This document shows positions 55,131 to 64,000 of a stretch of 64,000 bases of DNA, one piece after another. The first letter of the stretch is position 1. Every line of letters begins with the position of its first letter. The notes beneath the pieces are model-generated. The model did not search any database. It saw nothing but the letters and a program-made list of their open reading frames with translations, and was not told the origin of the DNA. A program made the translations under genes and the position numbers. Origin of the DNA: an uncultured Aquimarina sp. (GTDB taxonomy: Bacteria; Bacteroidota; Bacteroidia; Flavobacteriales; Flavobacteriaceae); assembly GCF_947496855.1 (NCBI RefSeq), contig NZ_CANMED010000002.1:620001-684000 (forward strand), written 5' to 3'.

Positions 55131-56579
55131 TTATAATTTTATATCTGCTAGTTTTATTCCGAAAAAAAGTTCTAACACTTTAATTTTAAAAATATAATCA
55201 AATTTAGCTTGTACTTCATTACTTTGCGCATTTTCTAATCTAAATTTTGATTGACTAAAATCAAAAGCATTCGTTCTTCCTACATCATATCGATCTTTAG
55301 CATACTCATAAGCTCTTTCTTGTGCTTTTACAGCTACCAAGGAAGCTTCATAAGCTTCTGCAGATCCCTTTGCATCAAGATATGCCTGGTATACGTTACT
55401 ATCTAAGTCTAACTCTGCTTGCTCTAGCTGAAACGCTGTACGTTTTACATTTATTTTGCTTCTTTTTACTGCATTCTTTGTAGAGAAACCATTAAAAATT
55501 GGAACAGAAAGTGACAAACCATAAGATAAACCGTCATTTTGATATAGTTGTTTTATAAAAGGAGTAGGACCCGCTTCTTGTAAAAGTATATTAGGTCTAC
55601 TAGAAAAAACAGCATCTCCAGAATTTCCTACAAATCCAATTTCTTCTGTTAATATAGGGTTATCAGGATCTATGCCACCAGTAAATGTATTACTCCCTAC
55701 TTCACTTGTTCCATAGTTAAAGGAACCATTTAAACTTGGGTAATACGCTCCTTTTGCTATTTGCAAATCCTTTTCTGCAATTAATTTATTTTGTTCCGCT
55801 ATTTGTACTTCATACCTAGATTCTCGCGCTGTAGACCTTATTTCTTCGATAGATTTATTCATAATAGAAGACGTAGGAACTAAATATTCTTGTTCTGCTA
55901 TATCGAAACCTTCATAATCTTTAATCAACAGTGCTTGCGCTAGCGAAACACGGGTAATCAATACTGCGTTTTCTGCTTGTACAATACGCGTTAATTCATC
56001 AGCAGAAGTAGCTTCAATCTCAAAAACATCTCCTTCTGGTAAGACACCTGCTTCAACTAAATCTTTTGTTCTTTTTAGTTGTTCCAAAGTAATTTCGTGC
56101 TGTTTCTCTATTACTATTAAAGATTCTTTATTTAGCAGTACTTGCAAATAACTATTAGCAATAAAAAGTGCAATATCATCTTTAGACTTACCTAAATTAA
56201 ACTGATTTAATAATCTATTAATTTTTGCTCTCTGTAAACGTCTTACATTTCTTAAACCATCAAACAAAGTAACTCCAACTCCAATCCCATAATTCGAACT
56301 TCTAAATGTCTGTGTACTATTCACATTGGTTATAGGATCCGTTGCCAAACCTGACCTCCAAGAATTACCTGCATTTGCATTTACACTTGGTAAAAACGCT
56401 CCGATCGCATCACTTTTATCGATCTCTGAAGCCTCTAAATTAAGAGCTGATTGCTTAATAGTTATATTATTCTCCAAAGCGTATTCTACACACTCCGTTA
56501 GTGTCCACTTTTTATCTTGAGCTTGAGTAGTGAGCATCCCAAATAGGACACAACATATTATCGAAATTTTAAAATTCAT
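55131..56579 (-). CDS. TolC-family outer membrane efflux protein
   Basis: 482 residues from MNFKISIICCVLFGM, where a clear signal peptide begins (ends TQAQ); a frame from 56642 would add 21 charged residues in front. The mature start KWTLTECVEYALENNITIKQ is the classic TolC/OEP first helix. Two repeats of long helices follow, ending AQSNEVQAKFDYIFKIKVLELF. It forms the trimeric outer-membrane channel for the MacB-type pump encoded upstream, between two adaptor genes. Confidence 0.94.
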   Translation of the reverse strand: MNFKISIICCVLFGMLTTQAQDKKWTLTECVEYALENNITIKQSALNLEASEIDKSDAIGAFLPSVNANAGNSWRSGLATDPITNVNSTQTFRSSNYGIGVGVTLFDGLRNVRRLQRAKINRLLNQFNLGKSKDDIALFIANSYLQVLLNKESLIVIEKQHEITLEQLKRTKDLVEAGVLPEGDVFEIEATSADELTRIVQAENAVLITRVSLAQALLIKDYEGFDIAEQEYLVPTSSIMNKSIEEIRSTARESRYEVQIAEQNKLIAEKDLQIAKGAYYPSLNGSFNYGTSEVGSNTFTGGIDPDNPILTEEIGFVGNSGDAVFSSRPNILLQEAGPTPFIKQLYQNDGLSYGLSLSVPIFNGFSTKNAVKRSKINVKRTAFQLEQAELDLDSNVYQAYLDAKGSAEAYEASLVAVKAQERAYEYAKDRYDVGRTNAFDFSQSKFRLENAQSNEVQAKFDYIFKIKVLELFFGIKLADIKL

Positions 56580-56781
56580 CTGTTTTTCTTTATTTTTTAA
56601 AAGGTCAGATGGAAACTTGCCAAGAACATTAATTACTTTCAAAAAATGTTAGAAGTTTATTTCACAATACCTATTTGTATACTATTGATCGTTGTTGTTA
56701 CACTTATTTATAAAAAAAATATTTCTTTATAAAACACCTATAATTAAATCAAAAATAGGTATTATAATTTTTAGCACTTAT

Positions 56782-57906
56782 TTAGTTTTGACTTCCTTCA
56801 GGTTCTATTTTAACTGGTTCAGTTTTATTCCAAACTTTTATCTCATCATCTTCTGTTAAGCCAGATACTATTTCTACATTAATTCCATCAGATAAACCTA
56901 TCTCTATTTCTCTTTTCTCAAACTCCTGATCTCCTGTTTTAATCTCTACATAAGGTTCCTCTGTTTCTCTATCAAATTGTAATAATGCTTCTTTAATTGC
57001 TAAAATATCTTCTTTAACATCTAACACAATAGAAGCGTTAGCACTATAACCTGCTCTTACAAAATACTCTTCATCCAAAAACACTTCCCCTTCAATCTTA
57101 AATTGAACTGCTCCTTGTTCTTCGTTTCCTTTAGGCGCAATAAATTTAAGTTTCGCATCAAATTCTTTATCTCTTATAGCACCAAGACTAACTTTAAGGG
57201 GCATATCAATTTTTAACTTACTTACTTCTGCTTCATCTACTTTACCTTCAAAAATCATTTTGTTCAGGTCCGCAATCGTAGCGATAGAAGTTCCTGCATT
57301 AAAATTATTACTTTCTATTACCTGATCCCCTTCTTTTACAGGTATTTCTAGAATTGTTCCAGACACCGTAGCTCTAATGTTTGTATTTGCTGAAGAAGAC
57401 CCTCCAGCGGACCCAAGTCGTATTATTTGAAGATCACTTTGTGCATTAGAAATATCTTGCTTAGCACTATTGTAATTCAGTTCAATTGCATTAAAATCCT
57501 GGCTTGATATTACTCCTTTTTCAAAAAGGGCTTTATTTCTGTCATACTCAGTTTTAGAATTATTTAATACAATCTGTGCATTTTTAACTCGCCCTCTAGC
57601 ACTATTTAATGACTGTTCATTAGGCACAACCTTTACTTTAGCAATTAAATCACCCGTCTTTATAGGTTCTCCTTCTTCTACAAATATTTTTTCGATGATT
57701 CCTGATATTTGAGGTTTAATTTCTACCTCATCTTCCGGAATCACTTTTCCTGTAGCTACTGTTTTCTCTTCTATTGAGGTTTTAAAAGCTTTTTCTGTAG
57801 TAAATACTATAGGTGATTTACTATTGGAATCTATAAGATACTTACCAGAAAAACCAAGTAAGGCTATAAAAACTACAACTAATAAAATTTTAAAAAACTT
57901 CTTCAT
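56782..57906 (-). CDS. Periplasmic adaptor (HlyD/MacA type), first of the operon
   Basis: 374 residues with a membrane helix (5-23). Lipoyl motif ISGIIEKIFVEEGEPIKTGDLI, coiled-coil hairpin with the ALFEKGVISSQDFNAIE turn, second lipoyl half IRATVSGTILEIPVKEGDQV, then the barrel domain MIFEGKVDEAEVSKLKIDMPL. It follows the second permease by 31 bases and connects that pump to TolC. The second adaptor (53776) is clearly homologous but longer. Confidence 0.93.
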   Translation of the reverse strand: MKKFFKILLVVVFIALLGFSGKYLIDSNSKSPIVFTTEKAFKTSIEEKTVATGKVIPEDEVEIKPQISGIIEKIFVEEGEPIKTGDLIAKVKVVPNEQSLNSARGRVKNAQIVLNNSKTEYDRNKALFEKGVISSQDFNAIELNYNSAKQDISNAQSDLQIIRLGSAGGSSSANTNIRATVSGTILEIPVKEGDQVIESNNFNAGTSIATIADLNKMIFEGKVDEAEVSKLKIDMPLKVSLGAIRDKEFDAKLKFIAPKGNEEQGAVQFKIEGEVFLDEEYFVRAGYSANASIVLDVKEDILAIKEALLQFDRETEEPYVEIKTGDQEFEKREIEIGLSDGINVEIVSGLTEDDEIKVWNKTEPVKIEPEGSQN

Positions 57907-57937
57907 TTTGATCGATTAGGTTATTTTGATTGTTATT

Positions 57938-59200
57938 TTATTCTTCTCTTAATGCTTCAATTGGTTTTATACTTACTGCTTTTTGAGCAGGAATAAGACC
58001 GATTATTGTTCCTAAAAGGACTATAGAAAGTAATGCTCCTACCACAGCAAAGAAATCTACTGTAGGATTTAATATAGGGACATCATCGCTATTGCCGATT
58101 GCACTATTTATTCCCCAAAGAACAATGGTTCCAAAAACAAAACCTATAAGACCTGCTATAAAAGTTAGCATAATAGACTCTAACATTATTTGCCCTCGTA
58201 CTTCTGCTGGAGTTGCTCCTAATGCTCTTCTGACTCCAATCTCTCGTGTGCGCTCTTTAACAGTTATTAATAAAACATTTCCTATAGCGATCACACCTGC
58301 TATAAGTGTAGCTATACCAACTATATAGGTTATCAATCGCATTCCAGACAAAAATCCATTTACTTTTGCCACTTCTTCTCCTAAATTAAAACTTCCGAAA
58401 GCCTGATCATCATCAGGATGCACATCATGCATTCGTTTAAGTGCGGTTTTTATTTTTGCCTCTGTATTAACTATATTCTTATCTGCTTTAGCCGTTATAA
58501 CCATCCAGGAAATATTTCTTCCTTGATTAAAAATAGTTTGGAACGTAGTAAAAGGAAGGAAAATAGAATCATCTCCTTCAAATCCTTGCTGTGTAGGTTT
58601 ATAAACACCAATTACCTTAAAATATATCCCATTAATTTTTACAAAATCACCTATAGCTTCTTCCTCTTTATCATAAAACTGTTTATAAATATCTTCCCCA
58701 ATCACACAAACTTTTCGTTCATATTTAATATCTTCTTCATTGATAAACCTGCCGCCATCAAAGATTTTTTTCTTTGAAACCTTATCTATCGTTGGATAAT
58801 CTCCGAATACTTTAAATGCTCCAGATTTGGACCCTCTAACAAACTGACCAGGAGGTGTTCCCCATTGCCCTGTAACATTACGCGGTGCAATATATTCTAT
58901 GTCATTTATTTGTGACTCTAGAGCTTCAACATCATCCAAAGTAAGTTGCATCCCTCTGCCTCTTTTAAAGCCATTATTAGGCATACTAGTTTGTTGTCCC
59001 CAAAGAAACATTGTGTTCGTCGCAAAATCATTAAACTGACTTCTAAAACTGTTATCCAAACCTTTTGCCATTCCTAAAAGAACTACAAACAAAAATACTC
59101 CCCATGTTACACCTATAACAGTGATGATCGTTCTGATTTTATTTTTACGAATTGCTCCGTATATTTCTTGCCAGGTATCTCTTTCGAATATAAATTTCAT
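57938..59200 (-). CDS. MacB-type ABC transporter permease, second
   Basis: 420 residues. The N-terminal membrane helix (about 21-45, IITVIGVTWGVFLFVVLLGMA) is followed by a periplasmic MacB_PCD domain (about 55-270) and three C-terminal FtsX helices (about 285-310, 335-362, 380-405). The helix-linked motif VKERTREIGVRRALGATPAEVR is the coupling helix that meets the ATPase. The end KAVSIKPIEALREE is typical. It works as mechanotransmission permease with the ATPase at 60439. Confidence 0.94.
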   Translation of the reverse strand: MKFIFERDTWQEIYGAIRKNKIRTIITVIGVTWGVFLFVVLLGMAKGLDNSFRSQFNDFATNTMFLWGQQTSMPNNGFKRGRGMQLTLDDVEALESQINDIEYIAPRNVTGQWGTPPGQFVRGSKSGAFKVFGDYPTIDKVSKKKIFDGGRFINEEDIKYERKVCVIGEDIYKQFYDKEEEAIGDFVKINGIYFKVIGVYKPTQQGFEGDDSIFLPFTTFQTIFNQGRNISWMVITAKADKNIVNTEAKIKTALKRMHDVHPDDDQAFGSFNLGEEVAKVNGFLSGMRLITYIVGIATLIAGVIAIGNVLLITVKERTREIGVRRALGATPAEVRGQIMLESIMLTFIAGLIGFVFGTIVLWGINSAIGNSDDVPILNPTVDFFAVVGALLSIVLLGTIIGLIPAQKAVSIKPIEALREE

Positions 59201-59216
59201 GTCAAACTATTATTAT

Positions 59217-60446
59217 TTATTCGTCTCTAAGCGCAATGATCGGTTTGATTTTTGCAGCTCTTCTTGCTGGAATATATCCAGCTAACAATCCTGAAAGTAC
59301 TAACGTAATTGTTGCTACTACGATGACACCTGTATCTACCTTTGGGTTAAGAATAAAATATTCTTCTAAGTTATTACCTATTAGTTTCAAAATTAACATC
59401 CCTAATATCAGACCTAAATATCCAGCTACAGCTGTAATCAAAACTGACTCCTGAAGTACCATTGCTATTATAGATTTAGGAGATGCACCTAGAGCTTTTC
59501 TAATACCCAATTCTTTTGTTCTTTCCTTTATACTAAAAGTCATAATATTTCCAATACCAATCACTCCAGAAATTAATGTTCCTATTCCTACAACAAATAT
59601 AAGCGCATAGATACCTCCTAAAATCACCATAGTTTCTTTAATATCTTCTACAAAACTTCGAACTCTTATTGCACTTTGATCATCAGGCGATACGTTGAAT
59701 TTTTTCTTAAAGTCTTCTTCAATTTTCTTCGAAAAAGCAATAGCTTGTTCTGTATCCATCGCCATATTATAGGATAAATTGATTTGATCTAAATGTTCAT
59801 TATTTCCGAAAAGTAACTGAACCGTTTTATATGGCATATAGAGTATTCGTTCTTCATTATCGCCACCACTATCCTGAAATACTCCAACAATTTTATAGGC
59901 TATTCCATCTACATCAAGAGTTTTTCCAAGAGCATTTTCATTTTTAAAAAGATCTTTTTCTATAAGCCTTCCAATAACTACATTTTTAGTTCTTTCTACG
60001 AGGTCACCTTCATTAAGATATCGCCCTTTCATCATGATCGTTTTTTCGAGATACTGATGATCTGGATGCACCGCTCTAATGCTATAGCTGCCGGATTCCT
60101 TTTTATACTTAGCTAATCCGTCGCGATAAATTCTTGGTGTAGCATATTCCACTTTACCAGTGTAATTAGAATTTATAAACTCGAAATCTTCATTTTCAAA
60201 CTGAATTCTTCTATTTTCCTGAAAACCTTTAAACGCTTTAGAGGTTCTTCCTCCTCTAATAAAAATTACATTCTGAGCATCATCTACAAAACTGCTTAGG
60301 AAACTATTGAGCAAACCATTACCTAATCCCAATAGAATGGTAAAAATTAATATCCCTAACGCAACAGTGAATCCTGACAAAAAAGTTCTTAATTTATTTT
60401 TACCTATTGCCTCAAAAATTTCTTGCCACCTATCTCTATCAAACAT
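59217..60446 (-). CDS. MacB-type ABC transporter permease, first
   Basis: 409 residues with the same layout as the next gene: first helix LSGFTVALGILIFTILLGLG, periplasmic MacB_PCD domain, then three FtsX helices with the coupling motif IKERTKELGIRKALGASPKSI and a final AAKIKPIIALRDE. It overlaps the 3' end of the ATPase gene by eight bases. Two different permeases with a single ATPase suggest a heterodimeric pump. Confidence 0.94.
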   Translation of the reverse strand: MFDRDRWQEIFEAIGKNKLRTFLSGFTVALGILIFTILLGLGNGLLNSFLSSFVDDAQNVIFIRGGRTSKAFKGFQENRRIQFENEDFEFINSNYTGKVEYATPRIYRDGLAKYKKESGSYSIRAVHPDHQYLEKTIMMKGRYLNEGDLVERTKNVVIGRLIEKDLFKNENALGKTLDVDGIAYKIVGVFQDSGGDNEERILYMPYKTVQLLFGNNEHLDQINLSYNMAMDTEQAIAFSKKIEEDFKKKFNVSPDDQSAIRVRSFVEDIKETMVILGGIYALIFVVGIGTLISGVIGIGNIMTFSIKERTKELGIRKALGASPKSIIAMVLQESVLITAVAGYLGLILGMLILKLIGNNLEEYFILNPKVDTGVIVVATITLVLSGLLAGYIPARRAAKIKPIIALRDE

Positions 60447-61140
60447 ATTGTGAAGCTCTTACTTGTTCTACAGGCTTATCTTCCACAATGACTCCGTCTT
60501 TGAGATGCACAATACGTTTACACATATTAGCAATATCTTCTTCGTGGGTTACAACTAATATTGTTTTTCCCTCATCATTAATGCCTTGTATTATATCCAT
60601 TACTTCATAAGAAGTTTTGCTGTCCAAAGCTCCTGTTGGCTCATCTGCTAATAATACTTTTGGATCTGCTGCTAATGCACGTGCAATTGCTACTCTTTGC
60701 TTTTGTCCTCCCGAAAGTTCACTAGGTAAATGTGTAGCCCATTCTGCTAAGCTAACCTTACCGAGATATTCCATAGCTTTTTCAGTTCTTTCTTTTCTTT
60801 TCTTCCTTTGATAGTATAAGGGCAATGCTACGTTTTCTAAGGCGGATTTATAATTAATTAGATTAAAGGATTGAAAAACGAACCCTAAGAACTTATTACG
60901 ATACTGTGCAGCCTTTGTTTCATTTAACCCTTTAATAGGAACATCATCAAGAAAATAACTTCCAGTATCTGCCTCATCCAACATCCCCAAAATATTAAGT
61001 AATGTAGATTTCCCAGAACCTGAAGATCCCATAATCGCAACTAGTTCTCCCTCTTTAACACTAAAATTAATTCCTTTAAGAACATGAAGGGAATTACTTC
61101 CCATTTGGTAAGATTTATGTAAGTCTTTAATTTCAATCAT
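60439..61140 (-). CDS. MacB/LolD-type ABC transporter ATPase
   Basis: 233 residues, cytoplasmic. Walker A GSSGSGKST (38-46), Q-loop FVFQSFNLI, signature LSGGQKQ (141-147), Walker B VLLADEPTGALD (161-172), H-loop VVTHE. This is the lolD/macB ATPase type that powers FtsX-like permeases. It is the first gene of the operon ATPase-permease-permease-adaptor-TolC-adaptor, which probably exports a toxic compound, peptide or lipid-like molecule. Confidence 0.96.
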   Translation of the reverse strand: MIEIKDLHKSYQMGSNSLHVLKGINFSVKEGELVAIMGSSGSGKSTLLNILGMLDEADTGSYFLDDVPIKGLNETKAAQYRNKFLGFVFQSFNLINYKSALENVALPLYYQRKKRKERTEKAMEYLGKVSLAEWATHLPSELSGGQKQRVAIARALAADPKVLLADEPTGALDSKTSYEVMDIIQGINDEGKTILVVTHEEDIANMCKRIVHLKDGVIVEDKPVEQVRASQYV

Positions 61141-61374
61141 AATACAAGATTAAGATTTATCAGATATAAAATTACATCTGTTTTCTTTTAACTAAGACTC
61201 ACTGACTTTAAATAATAATAAATTCTAGTAGATTGATTTTCTAGTTTCCCATCTAGAAGTAATATGGATTGGTTAGTTTCGTCTTATATCATAAGACTTG
61301 TACTACGCCAATTTCGTTACACTTTATAATGTTATGAAAATGTTAAAAATTTACTCTCGAAGGAAAGCTATGTG

Positions 61375-61602
61375 TTACTTGCTTTCTGAAGTTTCCTTTT
61401 TCTTTTTATACATAACGTATCCTACAACACCAATAAGAACATATGGAACGATCATTAAATATACAATTCCATTATTAATACCTCTGGCAGTTTGTTGACC
61501 TTCTTCACTTTCTAAGACAGCTCGACACATAGCACATTGTGCACTAGCTGGGATAGCAAAGAGCAATAATAAAAATGATATGTAGTATATTTTTTTCTCC
61601 AT
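61375..61602 (-). CDS. Small CxxC membrane protein of the oxidase cluster
   Basis: 75 residues. Signal peptide (1-21, ASAQ) followed by CAMC (22-25 region) on the periplasmic side, then one membrane helix (about 44-64) and a lysine-rich cytoplasmic tail. The pattern is seen beside SCO/DUF420 genes in Bacteroidota; the CxxC may bind copper or be redox-active. Its function has not been established as far as I know. Confidence 0.8.
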   Translation of the reverse strand: MEKKIYYISFLLLLFAIPASAQCAMCRAVLESEEGQQTARGINNGIVYLMIVPYVLIGVVGYVMYKKKKETSESK

Positions 61603-61672
61603 TTTAAATTTCAGCCTCTAGTTTACCCTAAGCTAAATATAAGAGTTGGCATGACAAATTAAACCTCTAACG

Positions 61673-62218
61673 TTAACTATAGTATGGAGATATCATTACA
61701 TATACAACAACACCTGATATCGCCACATATAACCATATAGGAAACGTAATTTTAGCTATTTTACGATGCTTATCAAATCTTTTTGATAATGCTCTAACAT
61801 AAGTTACCAAGACAAAAGGTATAACAACTATAGATAATATTATATGCGTTATCAATATAAAGTAGTATATATAACGGACAGTTCCTTCTCCTCCAAATTT
61901 AGTAGAATCGCTTGTCATATGATATGCTACATACATCACTAAAAATAACACTGAACATGTAATCGCAGACTTCATTAAATTTTCATGTAACTTAATCTTC
62001 TTGTTCTTAATTGCCCAAAACGCTGCAAGAAGTATAACCGCTGTTAATCCATTAATACTAGCATAAATTGGTGGCAGAAAAGTAAGTGGTTCTACATCAA
62101 AACCTAATTTACGGAGGTTTACACCAAATAAAACAGCTACTGCCAAAGGTATTCCTATAGACAATATAACGATCCACTTGCTATATTTACTTTCTATATC
62201 GGTAGTATCCTTACTCAT
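61673..62218 (-). CDS. DUF420 family membrane protein
   Basis: 181 residues with five hydrophobic helices. It matches DUF420 (CtaM-like): INGLTAVILLAAFWAIKNKKIKLHENLMKSA in the middle, histidines in YVAYHMTSD and THIILSI, and RKIAKITFPIWLYVAISGVVVYVM at the end. Such proteins are linked with cytochrome aa3/caa3 oxidase assembly. Its start overlaps the SCO gene by eight bases, so they are translationally coupled. Confidence 0.93.
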   Translation of the reverse strand: MSKDTTDIESKYSKWIVILSIGIPLAVAVLFGVNLRKLGFDVEPLTFLPPIYASINGLTAVILLAAFWAIKNKKIKLHENLMKSAITCSVLFLVMYVAYHMTSDSTKFGGEGTVRYIYYFILITHIILSIVVIPFVLVTYVRALSKRFDKHRKIAKITFPIWLYVAISGVVVYVMISPYYS

Positions 62219-62945
62219 TTTCTTTTAATAATTTTTTGATATCCTCTAATAAGATTGTGATTTGCTCTTCTTCTCCGTTTTCATCTTTTCCTTCTTCAAC
62301 CCCTATCGTACCTCTATAATATATAATTGGATTTCCAGAGGCATCATAGCGAGATCTAATATACCCTTGCTGATCAATTAAGGCGAAGTATCCATTATGT
62401 TCAAAACCACCAGGAACTTCAGGGTTTTCTGCTGCATAAATATTAAAGCCAGCATTGGCTAATTCATATAAATCTTCTCTATCTCCAGTTAGTAGATTCC
62501 AATCAGGATGAGTAATCTCATAATTTTCCGCATATTTCTTAAGTATACGTGGTGAGTCACGTTTTGGGTTAATGGAGAAAGAAGCTACTCCAAAATTCTC
62601 ATAATTCTTAAGTTTATTTTGCAAATACACCATATTACTGGTCATTTTAGGACAAATAGTAGGGCAACTTGTAAAGAAAAAATCAACTACATATACCTTT
62701 CCCTTATAGTCGTGATTGGTAATTAGCAAACTATCTTGATTCAGAAATGCAAATTCGGGAACTTTTCTAGGTTTCCCATTAATCTTTATATAAGATAGCT
62801 TTTCATTAGCCACAGGATTATCTGCACTCATCCTATCATTTTTAACAATAGAAGTATCCTTAACTCTATTAACAATTTTAGGAATAAAAATAATCCCAAA
62901 AATCAATATAACAAATGATATACCTACGTATGAATACTTCTTCAT
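62211..62945 (-). CDS. SCO family copper chaperone
   Basis: 244 residues, anchored by an N-terminal helix (about 5-22), with a periplasmic thioredoxin-fold domain. The copper-binding and redox motif is CPTIC (Cys94, Cys98) in FFTSCPTICPKM, and the third ligand is the His in GGFEHNGYFALID. It delivers copper to the CuA centre of cytochrome oxidase. It stands between a membrane thioredoxin-like gene (3-base gap) and DUF420 (8-base overlap). Confidence 0.96.
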   Translation of the reverse strand: MKKYSYVGISFVILIFGIIFIPKIVNRVKDTSIVKNDRMSADNPVANEKLSYIKINGKPRKVPEFAFLNQDSLLITNHDYKGKVYVVDFFFTSCPTICPKMTSNMVYLQNKLKNYENFGVASFSINPKRDSPRILKKYAENYEITHPDWNLLTGDREDLYELANAGFNIYAAENPEVPGGFEHNGYFALIDQQGYIRSRYDASGNPIIYYRGTIGVEEGKDENGEEEQITILLEDIKKLLKENE

Positions 62946-62948
62946 TTT

Positions 62949-63602
62949 CTATTTTTCTTTACGGTCTGCTTTATATTTTTTGAGTGCTAGACGGTATTCT
63001 GCCAGAACAACTTTTACATCATCTACCATAACATTATTAAGATCCCCTACCGAACTAGTATCATAACCATATATCTTTTCTTCGTTTTTCTCCAAATTCT
63101 CTTCTCTCCCCCTTAAATCGCCTTCTTTATCAATTATAAACACATAGTTAGTGGCTATTCTTTGATCTAATGTGTAAGGAGTTCTTAGTCCTTTAAAAAA
63201 ACGCTGAATGCTCTCTGGAGTTCCAAAAATAAATTTCCATCCTGATACATCCTCTATAGTATCCAATTCTTCTAAGAGTTCTTTAGCAGCATTCTCACTT
63301 CCATATGGTAAAATCATTACAAATTGGAAATCTCTGAACTCGTAGTTTTTTTTATAAATTTTTTGATTTAGATTAAAAGCATTCCCTTTTTTATTATAAA
63401 TACCTTCTCCAAAAAAACCTAATATTGTAATCTTATCTTTTAAAGTAACACGCTCTCCTGTTAGACTTTCGAAGCTGTCGAGATTACCTATAGATTCTTT
63501 TAAAACAGGAAGTTTAGAAAAGTTATCTACCGCTGAAGCAAAAAACAAATACATTACTATAGGCAGTATAAACAGTATTCCAAGAACTAAAAACTTTTTC
63601 AT
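62949..63602 (-). CDS. Membrane-anchored thioredoxin-fold-like protein of the oxidase cluster
   Basis: 217 residues. One N-terminal helix (4-24) anchors a periplasmic domain. The pattern KDKITILGFFGEG, then FQFVMILPYGSENAAKELLEEL and NYVFIIDKEGDLRGRE resembles the SCO/thioredoxin fold, but the cysteine pair is missing (GEGIYN where SCO has CPTIC). It is probably an assembly factor for the oxidase without redox function. It directly precedes the SCO gene. Confidence 0.78.
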   Translation of the reverse strand: MKKFLVLGILFILPIVMYLFFASAVDNFSKLPVLKESIGNLDSFESLTGERVTLKDKITILGFFGEGIYNKKGNAFNLNQKIYKKNYEFRDFQFVMILPYGSENAAKELLEELDTIEDVSGWKFIFGTPESIQRFFKGLRTPYTLDQRIATNYVFIIDKEGDLRGREENLEKNEEKIYGYDTSSVGDLNNVMVDDVKVVLAEYRLALKKYKADRKEK

Positions 63603-63627
63603 TAAATCATATACTTTACTTCATGTA

Positions 63628-63664
63628 CAAAAATAAAAAAGACGGCTGAAAACAACCGTCTTTT
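63628..63664 (-). terminator. Terminator between the COX IV and thioredoxin-like genes
   Basis: Minus-strand stem AAAAGACGG/CCGTCTTTT followed by T-rich sequence, 43 bases after the COX IV stop. It ends the oxidase operon; the SCO group must have its own promoter or partial read-through. Confidence 0.85.
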
Positions 63665-63707
63665 ACTATCTTTTATTATGCTTTTAACTTATCCAAAAAG
63701 GTTACAT

Positions 63708-64000
63708 TTAGAAGTCCCAGCTTTTGTGTCCAGATTTAAACACTTCATATATATAATCTCCTTCTGTTAATAATATAAACATTAAGTAGCAAATTAGAAA
63801 TATTGCTGTCCATACCACTGCTCTTCTCAATCCTTTAGTTTCACCTTCCATGTGCATAAATGCCCAAGTAATAAGATATGCTTTATATAATGTTAGTATG
63901 ATGAAGAACCAGTTCAGTAATTTCATACTAATAAAAGTAGCCATCATAAAATCAGGCTTCCATATTCCAAATATCACTTCAACAATAGTAACAAGTGATA
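63708..64000 (-). CDS. Cytochrome c oxidase subunit IV family protein, 5'-truncated
   Basis: The frame is open to the edge of the window, so the start lies outside. The visible part (about 97 residues) has three hydrophobic helices (SLTVIVEVIFGIW; LLNWFFIILTLYKAYLITWAF; VVWTAIFLICYLMFILLT) with HMEGETKGLRR between the second and third, the typical pattern of prokaryotic subunit IV of caa3-type oxidase. It is the last gene of an oxidase operon that must continue upstream of the window. Confidence 0.9.
   Translation of the reverse strand, partial: SLVTIVEVIFGIWKPDFMMATFISMKLLNWFFIILTLYKAYLITWAFMHMEGETKGLRRAVVWTAIFLICYLMFILLTEGDYIYEVFKSGHKSWDF

Noticed and set aside
58418..58777. 119-codon plus-strand frame inside the MacB-type permease
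   Set aside because: Antisense shadow, composition dominated by Ile, Phe, Asn and Lys, no start context.
1..64000. CRISPR arrays, rRNA genes, integrases or complete insertion sequences
   Set aside because: No regularly spaced direct repeats, rRNA sequence, or transposase/integrase reading frames were seen; the only direct repeats are the in-gene protease units.

Overview
The window is an AT-rich chromosomal segment from a marine-type Bacteroidota, most likely family Flavobacteriaceae (an Aquimarina-like genus is a guess). The evidence is the gene content and the signals: LytTR response regulators, a PorP/SprF-type type IX secretion protein, an Nfu protein with doubled N-terminal domain, a FolK-deoxynucleoside kinase fusion, the DUF6089-uppS-bamA-ompH-ompH cluster, the caa3-oxidase/SCO/DUF420 cluster, Bacteroidota-style -7 boxes (TAnnTTTG) and almost no Shine-Dalgarno sequences.

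Layout. 1-3.4 kb: end of a LytTR regulator, a small L7/L12-C-terminal-like protein, a secreted trypsin-like protease fused to lectin-type (PLL/DUF346) repeats, and a lipoprotein. 3.4-3.6 kb: tRNA-Leu(TAA) and tRNA-Gly(GCC). 3.7-13.8 kb: mutS, a REPIN-like inverted repeat, a SpoU methyltransferase, a lipoprotein, an M19 dipeptidase, folK-dNK, a YhhQ-type transporter and an AsmA-like protein. 14.2-20.2 kb: the most unusual region, three tandem copies of a two-gene module, each encoding a secreted beta-helix-like protein of about 420 residues followed by a small secreted protein of about 145 residues. 20.3-25.8 kb: LysE exporter, PLP decarboxylase, DUF2797 protein, GH3-like enzyme and a small secreted protein.

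25.9-29.8 kb: tig-clpP-clpX proteostasis cluster and a holin-like membrane protein. 29.9-34.3 kb: GDSL lipoprotein with FadL-type porin, and pdxJ with an alpha/beta hydrolase. 34.4-42.5 kb: CBS protein and nadK, then the outer-membrane biogenesis run DUF6089-uppS-bamA-ompH-ompH, then murI. 42.7-49.4 kb: secreted HEFAH protein, LytS/LytTR-type two-component pair, VWA lipoprotein plus periplasmic rhodanese, and a PorP/SprF protein. 49.7-53.1 kb: Nfu scaffold, dodecin, and a tandem pair of secreted paralogues. 53.1-61.1 kb (minus strand): a MacB-type efflux operon (ATPase, two permeases, adaptor, TolC, second adaptor) with tsaB behind it. 61.4-64 kb: end of a cytochrome oxidase cluster (COX IV, thioredoxin-like protein, SCO, DUF420, small CxxC membrane protein).

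Most of the window is conserved flavobacterial housekeeping. The accessory or poorly described parts are the triplicated secreted module, the tandem secreted pair at 51.5-53.1 kb, the protease-lectin fusion, the VWA/rhodanese pair and the REPIN. No CRISPR array, rRNA, prophage or complete insertion sequence was seen. Several start codons were moved downstream of the longest possible reading frame because a -7 promoter box lies within the apparent N-terminal extension, or because a signal peptide or family N-terminus begins later.
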